Both the position numbers and the translations under genes were made by a program. This document shows positions 5,698 to 12,485 of a stretch of DNA of 14,137 nt, piece by piece. Numbering within the stretch: the first letter of the stretch is position 1; every line of letters starts with the position of its first letter. The notes under the pieces were generated by a model that did no database searches, was not told where the DNA came from, and saw nothing but the letters and a program-made list of their open reading frames with translations. This DNA is from SKNW01 sp050485865 (GTDB lineage: Bacteria; Gemmatimonadota; Gemmatimonadetes; Longimicrobiales; Gaopeijiaceae): contig JBJHCE010000074.1 of the NCBI GenBank assembly GCA_050485865.1, forward strand, positions 1-14,137, in the 5' to 3' direction.

Positions 5698-7136
5698 GTG
5701 TCGCGCTGGTGGACGGTTCCCGCGCGAACGGCCCCCCGCCCGTGAACGACGTGGTGGAGCAAGCCGTCCTCGGCGCCATCCTCGCCGATCGTCCAGAGGT
5801 CCGGAAGGCCGCGGCCGAGGTGATCCCAAAGATCCCCGCGCTCGCCTTTCCCCGCGAAGATTTCCAGACGATCTGGAAAGCGATCCAGGCAGGCGCCCGG
5901 GACGGGTCCGGGGTGGACGTGGTCTCCATTGGGGAGCGCCTCCGTTCCTCCGACCAACTGGACCGCGTCGGGGGGTGGCTCGCCCTGAACGAAATCGCCG
6001 ACACCGTCCCCGGCTCGGACTCCCTTCGCCAACACGCCGAGATCCTCCGGGCCCGACATGAACGCCGAGAGGTCTCCCGCGTCGTGAAGGAAGCCCTTCG
6101 GCGAGTCGAGGAAGCAGAGGAGGGGCCCGCGGAGGTATTCGCCTTCCTGAGCGAGAATCTTCGCCGCGTGAGGGCCGGGGCCAGTCGCTCCTTCCGGTTC
6201 CTCTCCGCTGAGGACATGGAGGCCCAGGGGCGCCCCGAACCGCTGGTGGAAGGAATCCTCCCCAAGAAGGGCATCGGGGCAGTGGCCGGCCCTCCAGGGT
6301 GCGGGAAGAGCTTCACGGTCCTGGACGTGAGCTGCGCCGTTGCGGCCGGGCTGGCGTGGCTCGACAAGCATGCCACAGCCCAGGGCGAGGTCCTCTACGT
6401 GTGTGCGGAGGGCTCCCTCGCCTTCGGGGAGCGGGTCCGCGCCTGGAAGTCCGCGCATGCCTGGACCGGCCGCCTCCCGCTCACCGTGGTGCCCCAGGAG
6501 GTGAACCTCATGGAGCCCGGGAGTGTGGCGGTCTTCATTCAGGAGGCGCTCGAGTTCCTTCCTCAATCCCCGGCCCTTGTGGTCTTCGACACCCTCTCCC
6601 TCTGCATGCTCGGCGGGGAGGAGAACGCAGCGTCGGACATGAACCAGGTGATCAGCTCGGCGAAGGTGGTCCGGGACGGCCTCGACTGCGCCGTCCTCAT
6701 CGTCCACCACGCCGGCCACAACGGGAAACGGGAGCGCGGATCCACCGCTCTTCGGGGAGGTGTGGACACGATGGCGTTCCTCGAACGGAAGGAAGACGAC
6801 TCCCTCCTCCTGACCTGCGAAAAGCAGAAGGACCAGGAGCCTTTCGGGCCTGTGAGGATGGAGCTCCGAGAGGTCGCCGGGAGCTGCGTTGTAGGTCCGC
6901 GAACCGGTGCCGGACCTACGCTCACGCAAACCGGACTTTCGGTCCTCCAGGCACTGCATAGGTCCGACATGGGGGACGGACTTACAAGCACGGAATGGCT
7001 GGCCGTCGCCCCGGTGGAGAAGTCCGCCTTCATGGAATACCGAAAGCTCCTGTTCTCAGAGAGTTACGTGACCCGGGACAAGGGCGGGAGGGGCGCCAGA
7101 TACAGCCTGACCGAGGCCGGGAAGATGTACGTATGA
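5694..7136 (+). CDS. RepA-like replicative ATPase with DnaB-N and winged-helix domains
   Basis: The 480-residue protein has three parts. Residues about 15-125 (NDVVEQAVLGAIL, FQTIWKAIQ, VVSIGERLRS, GGWLALNEIADTV) match the DnaB N-terminal domain. Residues about 185-400 form a RecA-fold ATPase of the RepA/AAA_25 type, with Walker A GPPGCGKS at 199-206, Walker B LVVFDT with Asp299, and VLIVHHAGHNGKRERGSTALRG at 334-355. Residues about 411-480 (TSTEWLAVAPVEKSAFMEYRKLLFSESYVTRD, then RGARYSLTEAGK) look like a winged helix. A role as hexameric helicase or initiator for the element is likely. The ATG overlaps the resolvase stop (ATGA). The linker DNA between the ATPase and winged helix contains inverted repeats that match an iteron-like array just after the stop codon. 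Confidence 0.85.
   Translation: MSVALVDGSRANGPPPVNDVVEQAVLGAILADRPEVRKAAAEVIPKIPALAFPREDFQTIWKAIQAGARDGSGVDVVSIGERLRSSDQLDRVGGWLALNEIADTVPGSDSLRQHAEILRARHERREVSRVVKEALRRVEEAEEGPAEVFAFLSENLRRVRAGASRSFRFLSAEDMEAQGRPEPLVEGILPKKGIGAVAGPPGCGKSFTVLDVSCAVAAGLAWLDKHATAQGEVLYVCAEGSLAFGERVRAWKSAHAWTGRLPLTVVPQEVNLMEPGSVAVFIQEALEFLPQSPALVVFDTLSLCMLGGEENAASDMNQVISSAKVVRDGLDCAVLIVHHAGHNGKRERGSTALRGGVDTMAFLERKEDDSLLLTCEKQKDQEPFGPVRMELREVAGSCVVGPRTGAGPTLTQTGLSVLQALHRSDMGDGLTSTEWLAVAPVEKSAFMEYRKLLFSESYVTRDKGGRGARYSLTEAGKMYV
6891..6984. repeat. Two inverted repeats of the TAGGTCCG motif inside the ATPase gene
   Basis: GTAGGTCCG (6891-6899) and CGGACCTAC (6911-6919) are perfect inverted copies with an 11-nt spacer. 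A second pair, TAGGTCCG (6959-6966) and CGGACTTA (6977-6984), has one mismatch. They share their core with the tandem repeats at 7139-7171. They fall in the low-complexity linker of the encoded protein, where sequence is free to serve as binding sites. Confidence 0.65.
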
Positions 7137-7138
7137 GG

Positions 7139-7171
7139 TTGGTCCGGCGTAGGTCCGGCGTTGGTCCGGCG
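7139..7171 (+). repeat. Three tandem 11-bp iteron-like repeats
   Basis: TTGGTCCGGCG (7139-7149), TAGGTCCGGCG (7150-7160) and TTGGTCCGGCG (7161-7171) are adjacent head-to-tail copies differing only at the second base. The 11-bp period puts them close to the same face of the helix. They start 2 nt after the ATPase stop codon. Iterons next to a replication initiator gene are typical of plasmid and phage origins. Confidence 0.75.
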
Positions 7172-7385
7172 GACCCAGCCGATCGGTTCGTCCGGAGGCC
7201 CCCCCTCTTTAAGGGGGCCGGACGGACGGATGCAGACCCTCGGACGTTGGGAAATGAGGGTTGTAGTAGAGAGGGGGAGAGAAGAGAGGTGCACCACCGC
7301 CCCCGGCCTGCCTGTCGGAGGCCTCGAAACCTTCACACCCGACGCAGCGCCCACGATCGCCGCCCCTACCGAAGGAACTCGCCGC
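7172..7385. other. Rest of the putative origin region: hairpin and purine tract
   Basis: No gene is supported here. GGCCCCC (7197-7203) pairs with GGGGGCC (7213-7219) around a CCTCTTTAA loop, and CGTCC (7189-7193) with GGACG (7220-7224) can extend the stem after a 3-nt bulge. An uninterrupted run of 22 purines covers 7268-7289. With the iterons just before it, this fits a replication origin, although no clearly AT-rich unwinding stretch is visible. The hairpin could also end transcription of the ATPase gene. Confidence 0.5.
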
Positions 7386-7724
7386 ATGAAGCCTGATACC
7401 CGAAGCATCACGACCCTCGACCTCCCGCTCGGGGTTGGCCGCCAGACGTTGCGACTGATCCTGCACCGTGACGAGGCCGGCGAACCGGATGCGCTCCACC
7501 TGGCTCTCGGCTATGGAGGAATGGACGGCACGCAATTCCACCGGCCTGGTTGGGGGGAGCCGCTCCTCAGCCTCCCGGCCTCGATCATGGGCCAGCTTCG
7601 GGACGGCATCGCGGCTCTTGAGTCACCCGGGAGTCAACCACGCCCCGGAGGGCCCGCGCGGGTGCTGGACTCTGGGGCGACCGGCGGATTCATGATCCGA
7701 GAGCAGGGCAGGGAAGACGAGTAG
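7386..7724 (+). CDS. Unknown small protein (112 aa)
   Basis: I do not recognise this protein. AAGGA at 7372-7376 sits 9 nt before the ATG at 7386. The frame is open upstream to 7161, but that part covers the repeat region and reads as nonsense. The product begins MKPDTRSITTLDLPLGVG, then has LRLILHRDEAGEPDALHLALGYGG, which suggests a beta hairpin, a helix-like SIMGQLRDGIAAL, and a Gly/Pro-rich tail. No signal peptide or membrane segment is present. It is the first gene after the putative origin and may begin a second transcription unit. Confidence 0.6.
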   Translation: MKPDTRSITTLDLPLGVGRQTLRLILHRDEAGEPDALHLALGYGGMDGTQFHRPGWGEPLLSLPASIMGQLRDGIAALESPGSQPRPGGPARVLDSGATGGFMIREQGREDE

Positions 7725-7732
7725 CCAGACAG

Positions 7733-7790
7733 GGGCGCCGGGTGGGCGGTCGCCGCAAGGTCCGCCGAGCATTCCTGGCACCCGGTGCCC
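7733..7790. repeat. Nested inverted repeat between two unknown genes
   Basis: The outer arms GGGCGCCGGGTG (7733-7744) and CACCCGGTGCCC (7779-7790) pair over 12 positions with one G-T wobble. Inside them GGCGG (7745-7749) pairs with CCGCC (7762-7766). A further hairpin, GCCGCC (7812-7817) with GGCGGC (7829-7834), follows. No T-tract is present. The pair of structures lies in the 130-nt gap before the 250-residue protein gene and could be a structured leader RNA, a processing site or a protein-binding site. Confidence 0.6.
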
Positions 7791-7854
7791 CAACTGGAAA
7801 GATGGGCGAACGCCGCCGGCCCCCGACGGGCGGCACGGAAGCAAGGAAGGTTCC

Positions 7855-8607
7855 ATGTACTGGCAGAGGATTCAGAAGCTCCGGCAGTCCTTCGCGAACG
7901 ACCCGAGGCGCGGTGCCCTCCGGGCGATCCTGGAGGACGATGGGCTCAGGGAAGACGCGAAAGAGGCACGGGCGGAACCCGTGAGGGCTGCACTCGGCGC
8001 GCGGTTCGATGAGCTCCGGTCCCAGGCTCAGGAGGAAGTGGAGAGCGCCCGAGCTGCGTGGCTCCGGCACATGCCCACCGCGATTCAGCGGCGGGCGGCC
8101 GCGTCCAAGCCTGACCGGATGGCCTGGGGCCGTTCGATCGGGGAGACCGCCCTCGGGGTGGAGCTCGTGAGGAACGCCAAGATCGCCGCCGAGTCAGGAG
8201 ACGCTGCCGGCGCCTACGGGATGCGGCTCGCGATCCTCGGCCGGGAAGACCTCGAGGACGGATCCGTGCGGGAAGCGCTCGCCGCCCTGGACCAGGCGGG
8301 AACGACCGGATGGGAAAGCACTCTCGCCGAACTCGTGGCCGCTCAGGATGCCATGGCGCAGCTCGAGGCCGAGGCACCCGCGAAGGGGGACAAGGATGCC
8401 CTGTTCGTGAACCCCGCTGCCGTCCTCAGCGCCGCGCACGCCGCCTCCGCCGTGCCCCTGGACGAGGACGGATCCGTGCGGCACCTGGGCTCAACCGACG
8501 TGGACACCCTCCTTCGCCATGCCGGCGTCCGGGAGTCCGACTCAGAGCCTGAGCCCATCTCACTGGCCCGCCTGCGTCGCTCGCGGGACCCCCTTCCCGC
8601 AGCCTAA
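7855..8607 (+). CDS. Unknown protein with helical, charged sequence (250 aa)
   Basis: I do not recognise this protein. AAGGAAGG at 7843-7850 is a strong ribosome site 4 nt before the ATG. The sequence is mostly helical and charged. Stretches such as RFDELRSQAQEEVESARAAW and a segment around TLAELVAAQDAMAQLEAE are of coiled-coil type. There is no signal peptide, membrane segment or cysteine motif. The C-terminal tail is acidic, then ends LARLRRSRDPLPAA. Its place before a terminase would suit an accessory packaging or scaffold-like role, but this rests on position alone. Confidence 0.65.
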   Translation: MYWQRIQKLRQSFANDPRRGALRAILEDDGLREDAKEARAEPVRAALGARFDELRSQAQEEVESARAAWLRHMPTAIQRRAAASKPDRMAWGRSIGETALGVELVRNAKIAAESGDAAGAYGMRLAILGREDLEDGSVREALAALDQAGTTGWESTLAELVAAQDAMAQLEAEAPAKGDKDALFVNPAAVLSAAHAASAVPLDEDGSVRHLGSTDVDTLLRHAGVRESDSEPEPISLARLRRSRDPLPAA

Positions 8608-8622
8608 CCACGAGGTACCGAC

Positions 8623-8976
8623 ATGCTCACCGGAAACGAACACCCGTCCACGGTCCTCCGCCGCGTCCAGGTGGAAACGGTCGGCGGAGGCCACGCCGGG
8701 GCCCCCGAGCCCTTCCTCAAGATCGAGAGGGTAGCCGACAACCTGGTCATGGAGCGCCGCCCCCCCGATGCCTTCGAGATGGTGGCGACCGAGGAGTTCA
8801 TCTTCGTTCCAGCTTCGACCCCGAGCCTTGTGGACACCCTCGAGGCGAAGGGCCACGCCGAGCTGCGTGCGCTCCTTCAGGGCGCCGGGCTCAACGTGCA
8901 CCCCCGCTCGGGCCTTGTTGGCCTCATGTCTCTCCTCGTGCCGCTCGTGGAAGCGGGCACCGTCACGCTCGACTGA
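8623..8976 (+). CDS. Unknown small protein (117 aa)
   Basis: I do not recognise this protein. It starts with ATG at 8623, 15 nt after the previous stop, preceded by a weak GAGG. The product has a beta-rich first half (VLRRVQVETVGG, FLKIERVADNLVMERRP, FEMVATEEFIFVPA) and a helical second half (LVDTLEAKGHAELRALLQGAG, LMSLLVPLVEAGTVTLD). It has no cysteines. The stop overlaps the ATG of the next gene by 1 nt (TGATG), so it is probably co-translated with the zinc-motif and terminase genes. Confidence 0.65.
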   Translation: MLTGNEHPSTVLRRVQVETVGGGHAGAPEPFLKIERVADNLVMERRPPDAFEMVATEEFIFVPASTPSLVDTLEAKGHAELRALLQGAGLNVHPRSGLVGLMSLLVPLVEAGTVTLD

Positions 8977-9389
8977 TGGCCACGGGAATGCAGACCTGCG
9001 GCGACTCGGGCGGCGTGACGAAGGCCGGGACCCCGTGCCGGAACACCCTGGACCTTTCGGAAGGCAATGGCCGCTGCATCCACCACGACCCGTACCGGAA
9101 GCTCGAGGCCGCCGCCCTGGTCAGCATGGGGGGGAGGGCACTCGCCGAGAAGGCGAAGCGGGAGAAAGCCGCCCTCCCCGACGGAGTCCCTCGTGCCCCT
9201 CGCACCCTCGAGGACGCCGAGAAGCTGGCCTCCTGGATCTCTCGGGCCGTCTTGGTGGGCGAGATCCACCCCCGGGTGGCCGAGGCTGCTACGAAGGCCG
9301 TGAGGCAGTTCCAGCTCACCATCGAGAAGCGGGTCCTCCAGGACCGGGTGAAGGACCTGGAGCGCGAGCTCCGGAGGCTTCGGGCATGA
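8976..9389 (+). CDS. Zinc-motif protein, possible terminase small-subunit partner
   Basis: The 137-residue protein opens with a Cys/His motif: Cys8, 12 residues, Cys21, 12 residues, Cys34, 2 residues, His37, with the family-like run VTKAGTPCRN. The pattern recalls short zinc-binding domains (C..T..GtpC....G.C..H) often seen in phage and mobile-element proteins. The C-terminal half (about 80-137) is a long charged helix ending VLQDRVKDLERELRRLRA, a likely coiled coil for oligomerisation. It overlaps the terminase large-subunit gene by 4 nt (ATGA), the usual place of a small terminase subunit. That assignment rests on position and the DNA-binding-plus-coiled-coil layout, not on sequence similarity. 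Confidence 0.75.
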   Translation: MATGMQTCGDSGGVTKAGTPCRNTLDLSEGNGRCIHHDPYRKLEAAALVSMGGRALAEKAKREKAALPDGVPRAPRTLEDAEKLASWISRAVLVGEIHPRVAEAATKAVRQFQLTIEKRVLQDRVKDLERELRRLRA

Positions 9390-10951
9390 GCCTGACCTCC
9401 CGGCACCTGGATCGCCTCGAGGAGCGGTTCGGCGAGCTCCTGGGGGCCCGTGCGTCGTCCCGGGCTGACTTCTCGGAGTATGCCGAAGGGCTGGACGGCC
9501 TCCTCCGGTTCCTTCGGGAGGTGTGCCACATGGATCCCACCCCGAAGCAGGTGGAGGTGTGCCGCTCGTTCCTCGAGCACAAGCGGACGGTGGTCCGGGG
9601 GCACCACGGCGCCGGGAAGGATGCGATCCAGGGCGTGCTGGCGCTCTATGCCGCCTACGTGCTCCAGATGCTCGTGATCCTCGTTTCCGCTACCGAGAGG
9701 CAGCTCCTCGGGCAGGTCTGGGCGGAGCTCGCGAGACGTTGGACGGAAGCGGACGTTTTCCCGGGGGAGCTGTACGTCGGGGATCTCCGGATCGGGGGCG
9801 AGAAGCGAGTCGTGGCCATGACCTCGGGCTCCGTCTCAAACCTGACGGGCTGGCACAATCACCGGGGGACGGGCGTGTGCGTCCTGATTTCTGAGAGCCA
9901 GGCCGAGCAGGTGGGTGAGGTCGCCTTCGACGCGGCGGAAGGGAACACCGCCGGGGCCGGCTCCCGGATCCTCGTGGTCGGAAACCCCGTGAAGGCCTCC
10001 GGCCGCTTCTACGAGGTTTCGCGGAAGCCTACCTGGTCAGCGATCCGCATGAGCGCCTTCGACCATCCGAACGTGAAGGAGGGTCGGGTCGTGATCCCCG
10101 GAGGCCCGTCCCCCACGTGGCCGGCGGAGATGGAGGCAGAGTATGGGATCGAGAGCGCGTTCTACGTCTCCCGGGTCCTCGCCGAGTTCCCGGCCCAGGG
10201 AACCCTCGACGCCCTGGTTTCGGGGGATGACGTAGAGGCGGCCTTCGAGCGTCACGACGCCGGCGCGCACCTGGTGGGTAGCTCAGCCTTCCCCGTGCTG
10301 GCGCTGGACGTGGCCCGCTCCCTCGACCGGGACGAATCCGTTGCCGGGATCGCCCGGGGGCCGGCGGTTCTCAGTCTCGAAAGCTGGCGGGTGAGGGATC
10401 TCACAGTGACCGCGGACCGGTTCCTTGCGGTGGCTGGACGCGCGCGCACTCGGTGGTATGTCGAGGTGACGGGGGCTCCGGGCGTGGACGAGTCCTCCCC
10501 GGTGGTCCAGGACCCGGAGAGGCTCCACCAATGGCTCGACAGCATGGGGGCTCCTCGCTTCGATCTCTACGTGGACGCACCCGGGGTCGGGTCCGGCGTC
10601 GTGGACGACATTCGCCGCCGAGGGCACGAGGTGCACGAGTGGTGGGGCTGGCTCCCGGCGGGTGAGCCGAAACGTTTCGCGAACGTCCGCGCAGAAGGTT
10701 ATTGGCGGCTTCGAACCCAGCTCACGACCGGGGTCAGCGTGCTCCCGCGGGACAAGGCCCTCAAAGAGGAGCTCCAGGCGATCGAATGGTCGCTGGACGA
10801 CAAGGGCCGGATTGTGATTTTGGGCAAGGAGGAGCTTCGGAAGGCGCTCGGGCGGTCGACGGATCGTGCCGACGTGGTGGTGATTGGTCTCGCGGGGGCC
10901 GCCGGCGGGGTGCGACGGTCGACGGTGGGATTCGAAAGTATCGCGGTGTGA
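9386..10951 (+). CDS. terL: Phage terminase large subunit
   Basis: The 521-residue protein has the two domains of a phage DNA-packaging motor. The ATPase part has MDPTPKQVEV (Q-motif-like, about 49-58), Walker A RGHHGAGKD with Lys78, Walker B VCVLISE with Glu170, and a coupling motif VVGNP near 198. The nuclease part has an RNase H-like core: LALDVARS (Asp308), YVDAPGVGSGVVDDIRRRGHEV (Asp397) and STDRADVVV (Asp493, Asp496). It would cut concatemeric DNA and translocate it into an empty capsid. I chose ATG 9386, which overlaps the previous stop; the frame is open upstream only as a shadow. No portal or capsid gene follows, which is unusual. The protein seems intact, so a packaging role is plausible. 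Confidence 0.88.
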   Translation: MSLTSRHLDRLEERFGELLGARASSRADFSEYAEGLDGLLRFLREVCHMDPTPKQVEVCRSFLEHKRTVVRGHHGAGKDAIQGVLALYAAYVLQMLVILVSATERQLLGQVWAELARRWTEADVFPGELYVGDLRIGGEKRVVAMTSGSVSNLTGWHNHRGTGVCVLISESQAEQVGEVAFDAAEGNTAGAGSRILVVGNPVKASGRFYEVSRKPTWSAIRMSAFDHPNVKEGRVVIPGGPSPTWPAEMEAEYGIESAFYVSRVLAEFPAQGTLDALVSGDDVEAAFERHDAGAHLVGSSAFPVLALDVARSLDRDESVAGIARGPAVLSLESWRVRDLTVTADRFLAVAGRARTRWYVEVTGAPGVDESSPVVQDPERLHQWLDSMGAPRFDLYVDAPGVGSGVVDDIRRRGHEVHEWWGWLPAGEPKRFANVRAEGYWRLRTQLTTGVSVLPRDKALKEELQAIEWSLDDKGRIVILGKEELRKALGRSTDRADVVVIGLAGAAGGVRRSTVGFESIAV

Positions 10952-10957
10952 ACAACC

Positions 10958-10976
10958 TTCGGGTATATTTCGGGTA
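10958..10976 (+). repeat. Direct repeat TTCGGGTA with 11-bp period
   Basis: TTCGGGTA occurs at 10958-10965 and again at 10969-10976, separated by TAT, just after the terminase stop and before the ribosome site of the next gene. TATATT (10964-10969) overlaps the pair and resembles a -10 box, but no matching -35 is visible. Confidence 0.45.
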
Positions 10977-10993
10977 AGGAGGAAGGTCAGTGA

Positions 10994-11392
10994 TTGAAGG
11001 CGGCGCAGACATCGCGAGGCTCGGCCTCGGGCGAGGCGCTGGCTCGCGCCAGGGAGCTACTCGTGCCCGGCGCCATTGCGCCAGCGATGTTCTGGTCCAC
11101 GCCGGACGGCACCCATGTCGGAGGCCTCTGGCTCGACGACCCAGACGCCCTCGAGACAGCGGAAGCGCTCCGGGCGCTTGATTGTTTCCCCTTGGGCGTG
11201 GCCTACGGCTTGATCTCCGAGGCCGGGACTGTCGTGTCCCTCATTGCGGTTTTCTCGGAGTTCCACGGGTTCGAGGAGGTCGAACGCATTTTCCTGGACA
11301 TGGGCGAGGAACTCAGGCAGGAGGCCCGTGAGCGCGGCGAGGATGTGAGGCACGTGATCGTTGGCACCGACGACGCCCCGGGCCCGGAATGA
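10994..11392 (+). CDS. Unknown protein (132 aa)
   Basis: I do not recognise this protein. The TTG at 10994 is the first possible codon, because an in-frame TGA lies immediately before it (10991-10993). GGAAGG at 10981-10986, within a longer AAGGAGGAAGG, is a strong ribosome site 7 nt upstream. The product has GTHVGGLWLDDPDALETAEALRAL, a hydrophobic strand pair (FPLGVAYGLISEAGTVVSLIAVFSEF) and a charged helix (EEVERIFLDMGEELRQEARER). No secretion signal is seen. It ends just before a two-way terminator and faces a leftward gene, so it closes the rightward packaging unit. Confidence 0.6.
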   Translation: MKAAQTSRGSASGEALARARELLVPGAIAPAMFWSTPDGTHVGGLWLDDPDALETAEALRALDCFPLGVAYGLISEAGTVVSLIAVFSEFHGFEEVERIFLDMGEELRQEARERGEDVRHVIVGTDDAPGPE

Positions 11393-11394
11393 GA

Positions 11395-11426
11395 AGGGCC
11401 CGACCCCCACACGGGAGCCGGGCCCT
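11395..11426. terminator. Hairpin terminator between convergent genes
   Basis: AGGGCCCG (11395-11402) and CGGGCCCT (11419-11426) form a perfect 8-bp stem around a 16-nt loop, immediately after the stop of the rightward gene and 28 nt beyond the end of the leftward one. TCTTC follows on the + strand and TTCTC on the other, weak T-tracts typical of high-GC genomes. It probably ends both units. Confidence 0.7.
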
Positions 11427-11453
11427 CTTCCCACCTGCTGCATCGCGGCCGTG

Positions 11454-12278
11454 TCAGCCCTCCCCTCGGGACACCTGGTAAAGGAGCTCGAACACGGCCC
11501 CGGCATCGTTGCGGGCGACCACAGGGCGGATGCACCCGGAGACAAGGGGCACGTACATGTGGAGGGGGGCGGACTCCGGACGCGCCCGCTTGCGTGCCGC
11601 GTAGGACTTCCGGAGGCTCCGGGAGAGGTCCGGACGCCAGTCGGTCCCGACGAACTCGAGGGCCTCGGAATGGTCCGCGATTGCCGGGTAGAACTCCCGG
11701 GGAATCTGCGTCACCCGGCACGGCCGGAGCCCTCCGGGGTCGGGGTGCGCCAGGGCCAGGACGCTGCCCTCCACGATCGGGGTTCCGGGGATCGAGGCCC
11801 GGGCGACCCACCCCACCGGCCTGTCCCACCCCAGGGCGTCCATCGCGCGGCGAACGTCCGCGTTCACGGTGGGGAGGTGCTCCTCCGGGACACTCTCCGG
11901 TGCCTTCTTGAGCATGCACTCCATCATGTCCGCGACCGCTCGCACCACGTTCTGGAAGGGGTCGCGCCCGAGGGGAAGACTGTCCTCGAGGAGCCTCTTG
12001 ATCTCGGCGAGGAGGTGCCCCTCGAGGGGCCAGACCGGAAGTTCGCCGAAGAACAGCTTTGCGGCCTGCCAGTCCTCGAGCTCGTCGACCACCTCCTTGC
12101 CCCGGCGAATCTGGAACCGGCATCCTTCCCACCCGTACCCCTCCCGCTCGAACAGGAAATCCCCCTCTCGGACCCCCACCTCCGGAACGTCGCACCACGC
12201 CTTCCACCGCCTGTACGGCTCGTGCGTGTCCGTGAAGGCCCCCCACTTGTCGAACCGGACCCACCCGCCTTCAGACAT
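11454..12278 (-). CDS. Unknown protein (274 aa), main product of the leftward unit
   Basis: I do not recognise this protein. The ATG at 12278 is preceded on its strand by AGGAGGAG (12290-12283) and overlaps the upstream gene by 8 nt, so the two are coupled. The sequence is soluble and rich in Trp and other aromatics near its start (WVRFDKWGAFTD, YRRWKAWCDVPEVGVREGDF). A helical middle follows (LFFGELPVWPLEGHLLAEIKRLLED, then VRAVADMMECMLKKAPES), then a strand-rich part (VGWVARASIPGTPIVEGSVLALAH) and a basic segment (RSLRKSYAARKRARPE). It has no signal peptide, membrane helix or known catalytic motif. A gene expressed leftward next to the regulator in the integrated state often carries a trait such as immunity or interference; this is context only. 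Confidence 0.75.
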   Translation of the reverse strand: MSEGGWVRFDKWGAFTDTHEPYRRWKAWCDVPEVGVREGDFLFEREGYGWEGCRFQIRRGKEVVDELEDWQAAKLFFGELPVWPLEGHLLAEIKRLLEDSLPLGRDPFQNVVRAVADMMECMLKKAPESVPEEHLPTVNADVRRAMDALGWDRPVGWVARASIPGTPIVEGSVLALAHPDPGGLRPCRVTQIPREFYPAIADHSEALEFVGTDWRPDLSRSLRKSYAARKRARPESAPLHMYVPLVSGCIRPVVARNDAGAVFELLYQVSRGEG

Positions 12279-12453
12279 GGGGCTCCTCCTCGAACCCCTG
12301 GTTCCCCTCCAGGAGCCCGAGCCGGATCGCGGCCCGGAGCTCCTCGGGGTCGGCGCCGGCGGGCAGGGAGGGGGCGTGGAGGGCGAAGAGGTGGTCCTCC
12401 AGCCACTGGAGGTCAGGGTCGGGAGCGAGGGTCCGAACGGTCTCGGTGCTCAT
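12271..12453 (-). CDS. Unknown small acidic protein (60 aa)
   Basis: I do not recognise this protein. AGGAG on the minus strand (12465-12461) lies 7 nt before the ATG at 12453, so I prefer this start to the ATG at 12498, which lies inside the promoter. The product is MSTETVRTLAPDPDLQWLED, then a helical, leucine-rich and acidic rest ending in GNQGFEEEPHV. Its size and charge would suit a small partner or inhibitor protein. It is the first gene of the leftward unit, and its stop overlaps the next start by 8 nt. Confidence 0.65.
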   Translation of the reverse strand: MSTETVRTLAPDPDLQWLEDHLFALHAPSLPAGADPEELRAAIRLGLLEGNQGFEEEPHV

Positions 12454-12485
12454 CGTGGATCTCCTGAAGTGGGTTGCGGTGGTCG

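Noticed and set aside
7161..7385. N-terminal extension of the 112-residue protein
   Set aside because: It would translate the repeat and purine-tract region, whereas the ATG at 7386 has a proper ribosome site.
8768..9385. Upstream extension of the terminase frame
   Set aside because: It overlaps two better-supported genes and reads as Arg/Ser-rich shadow. ATG 9386 overlaps the previous stop in the usual ATGA form.
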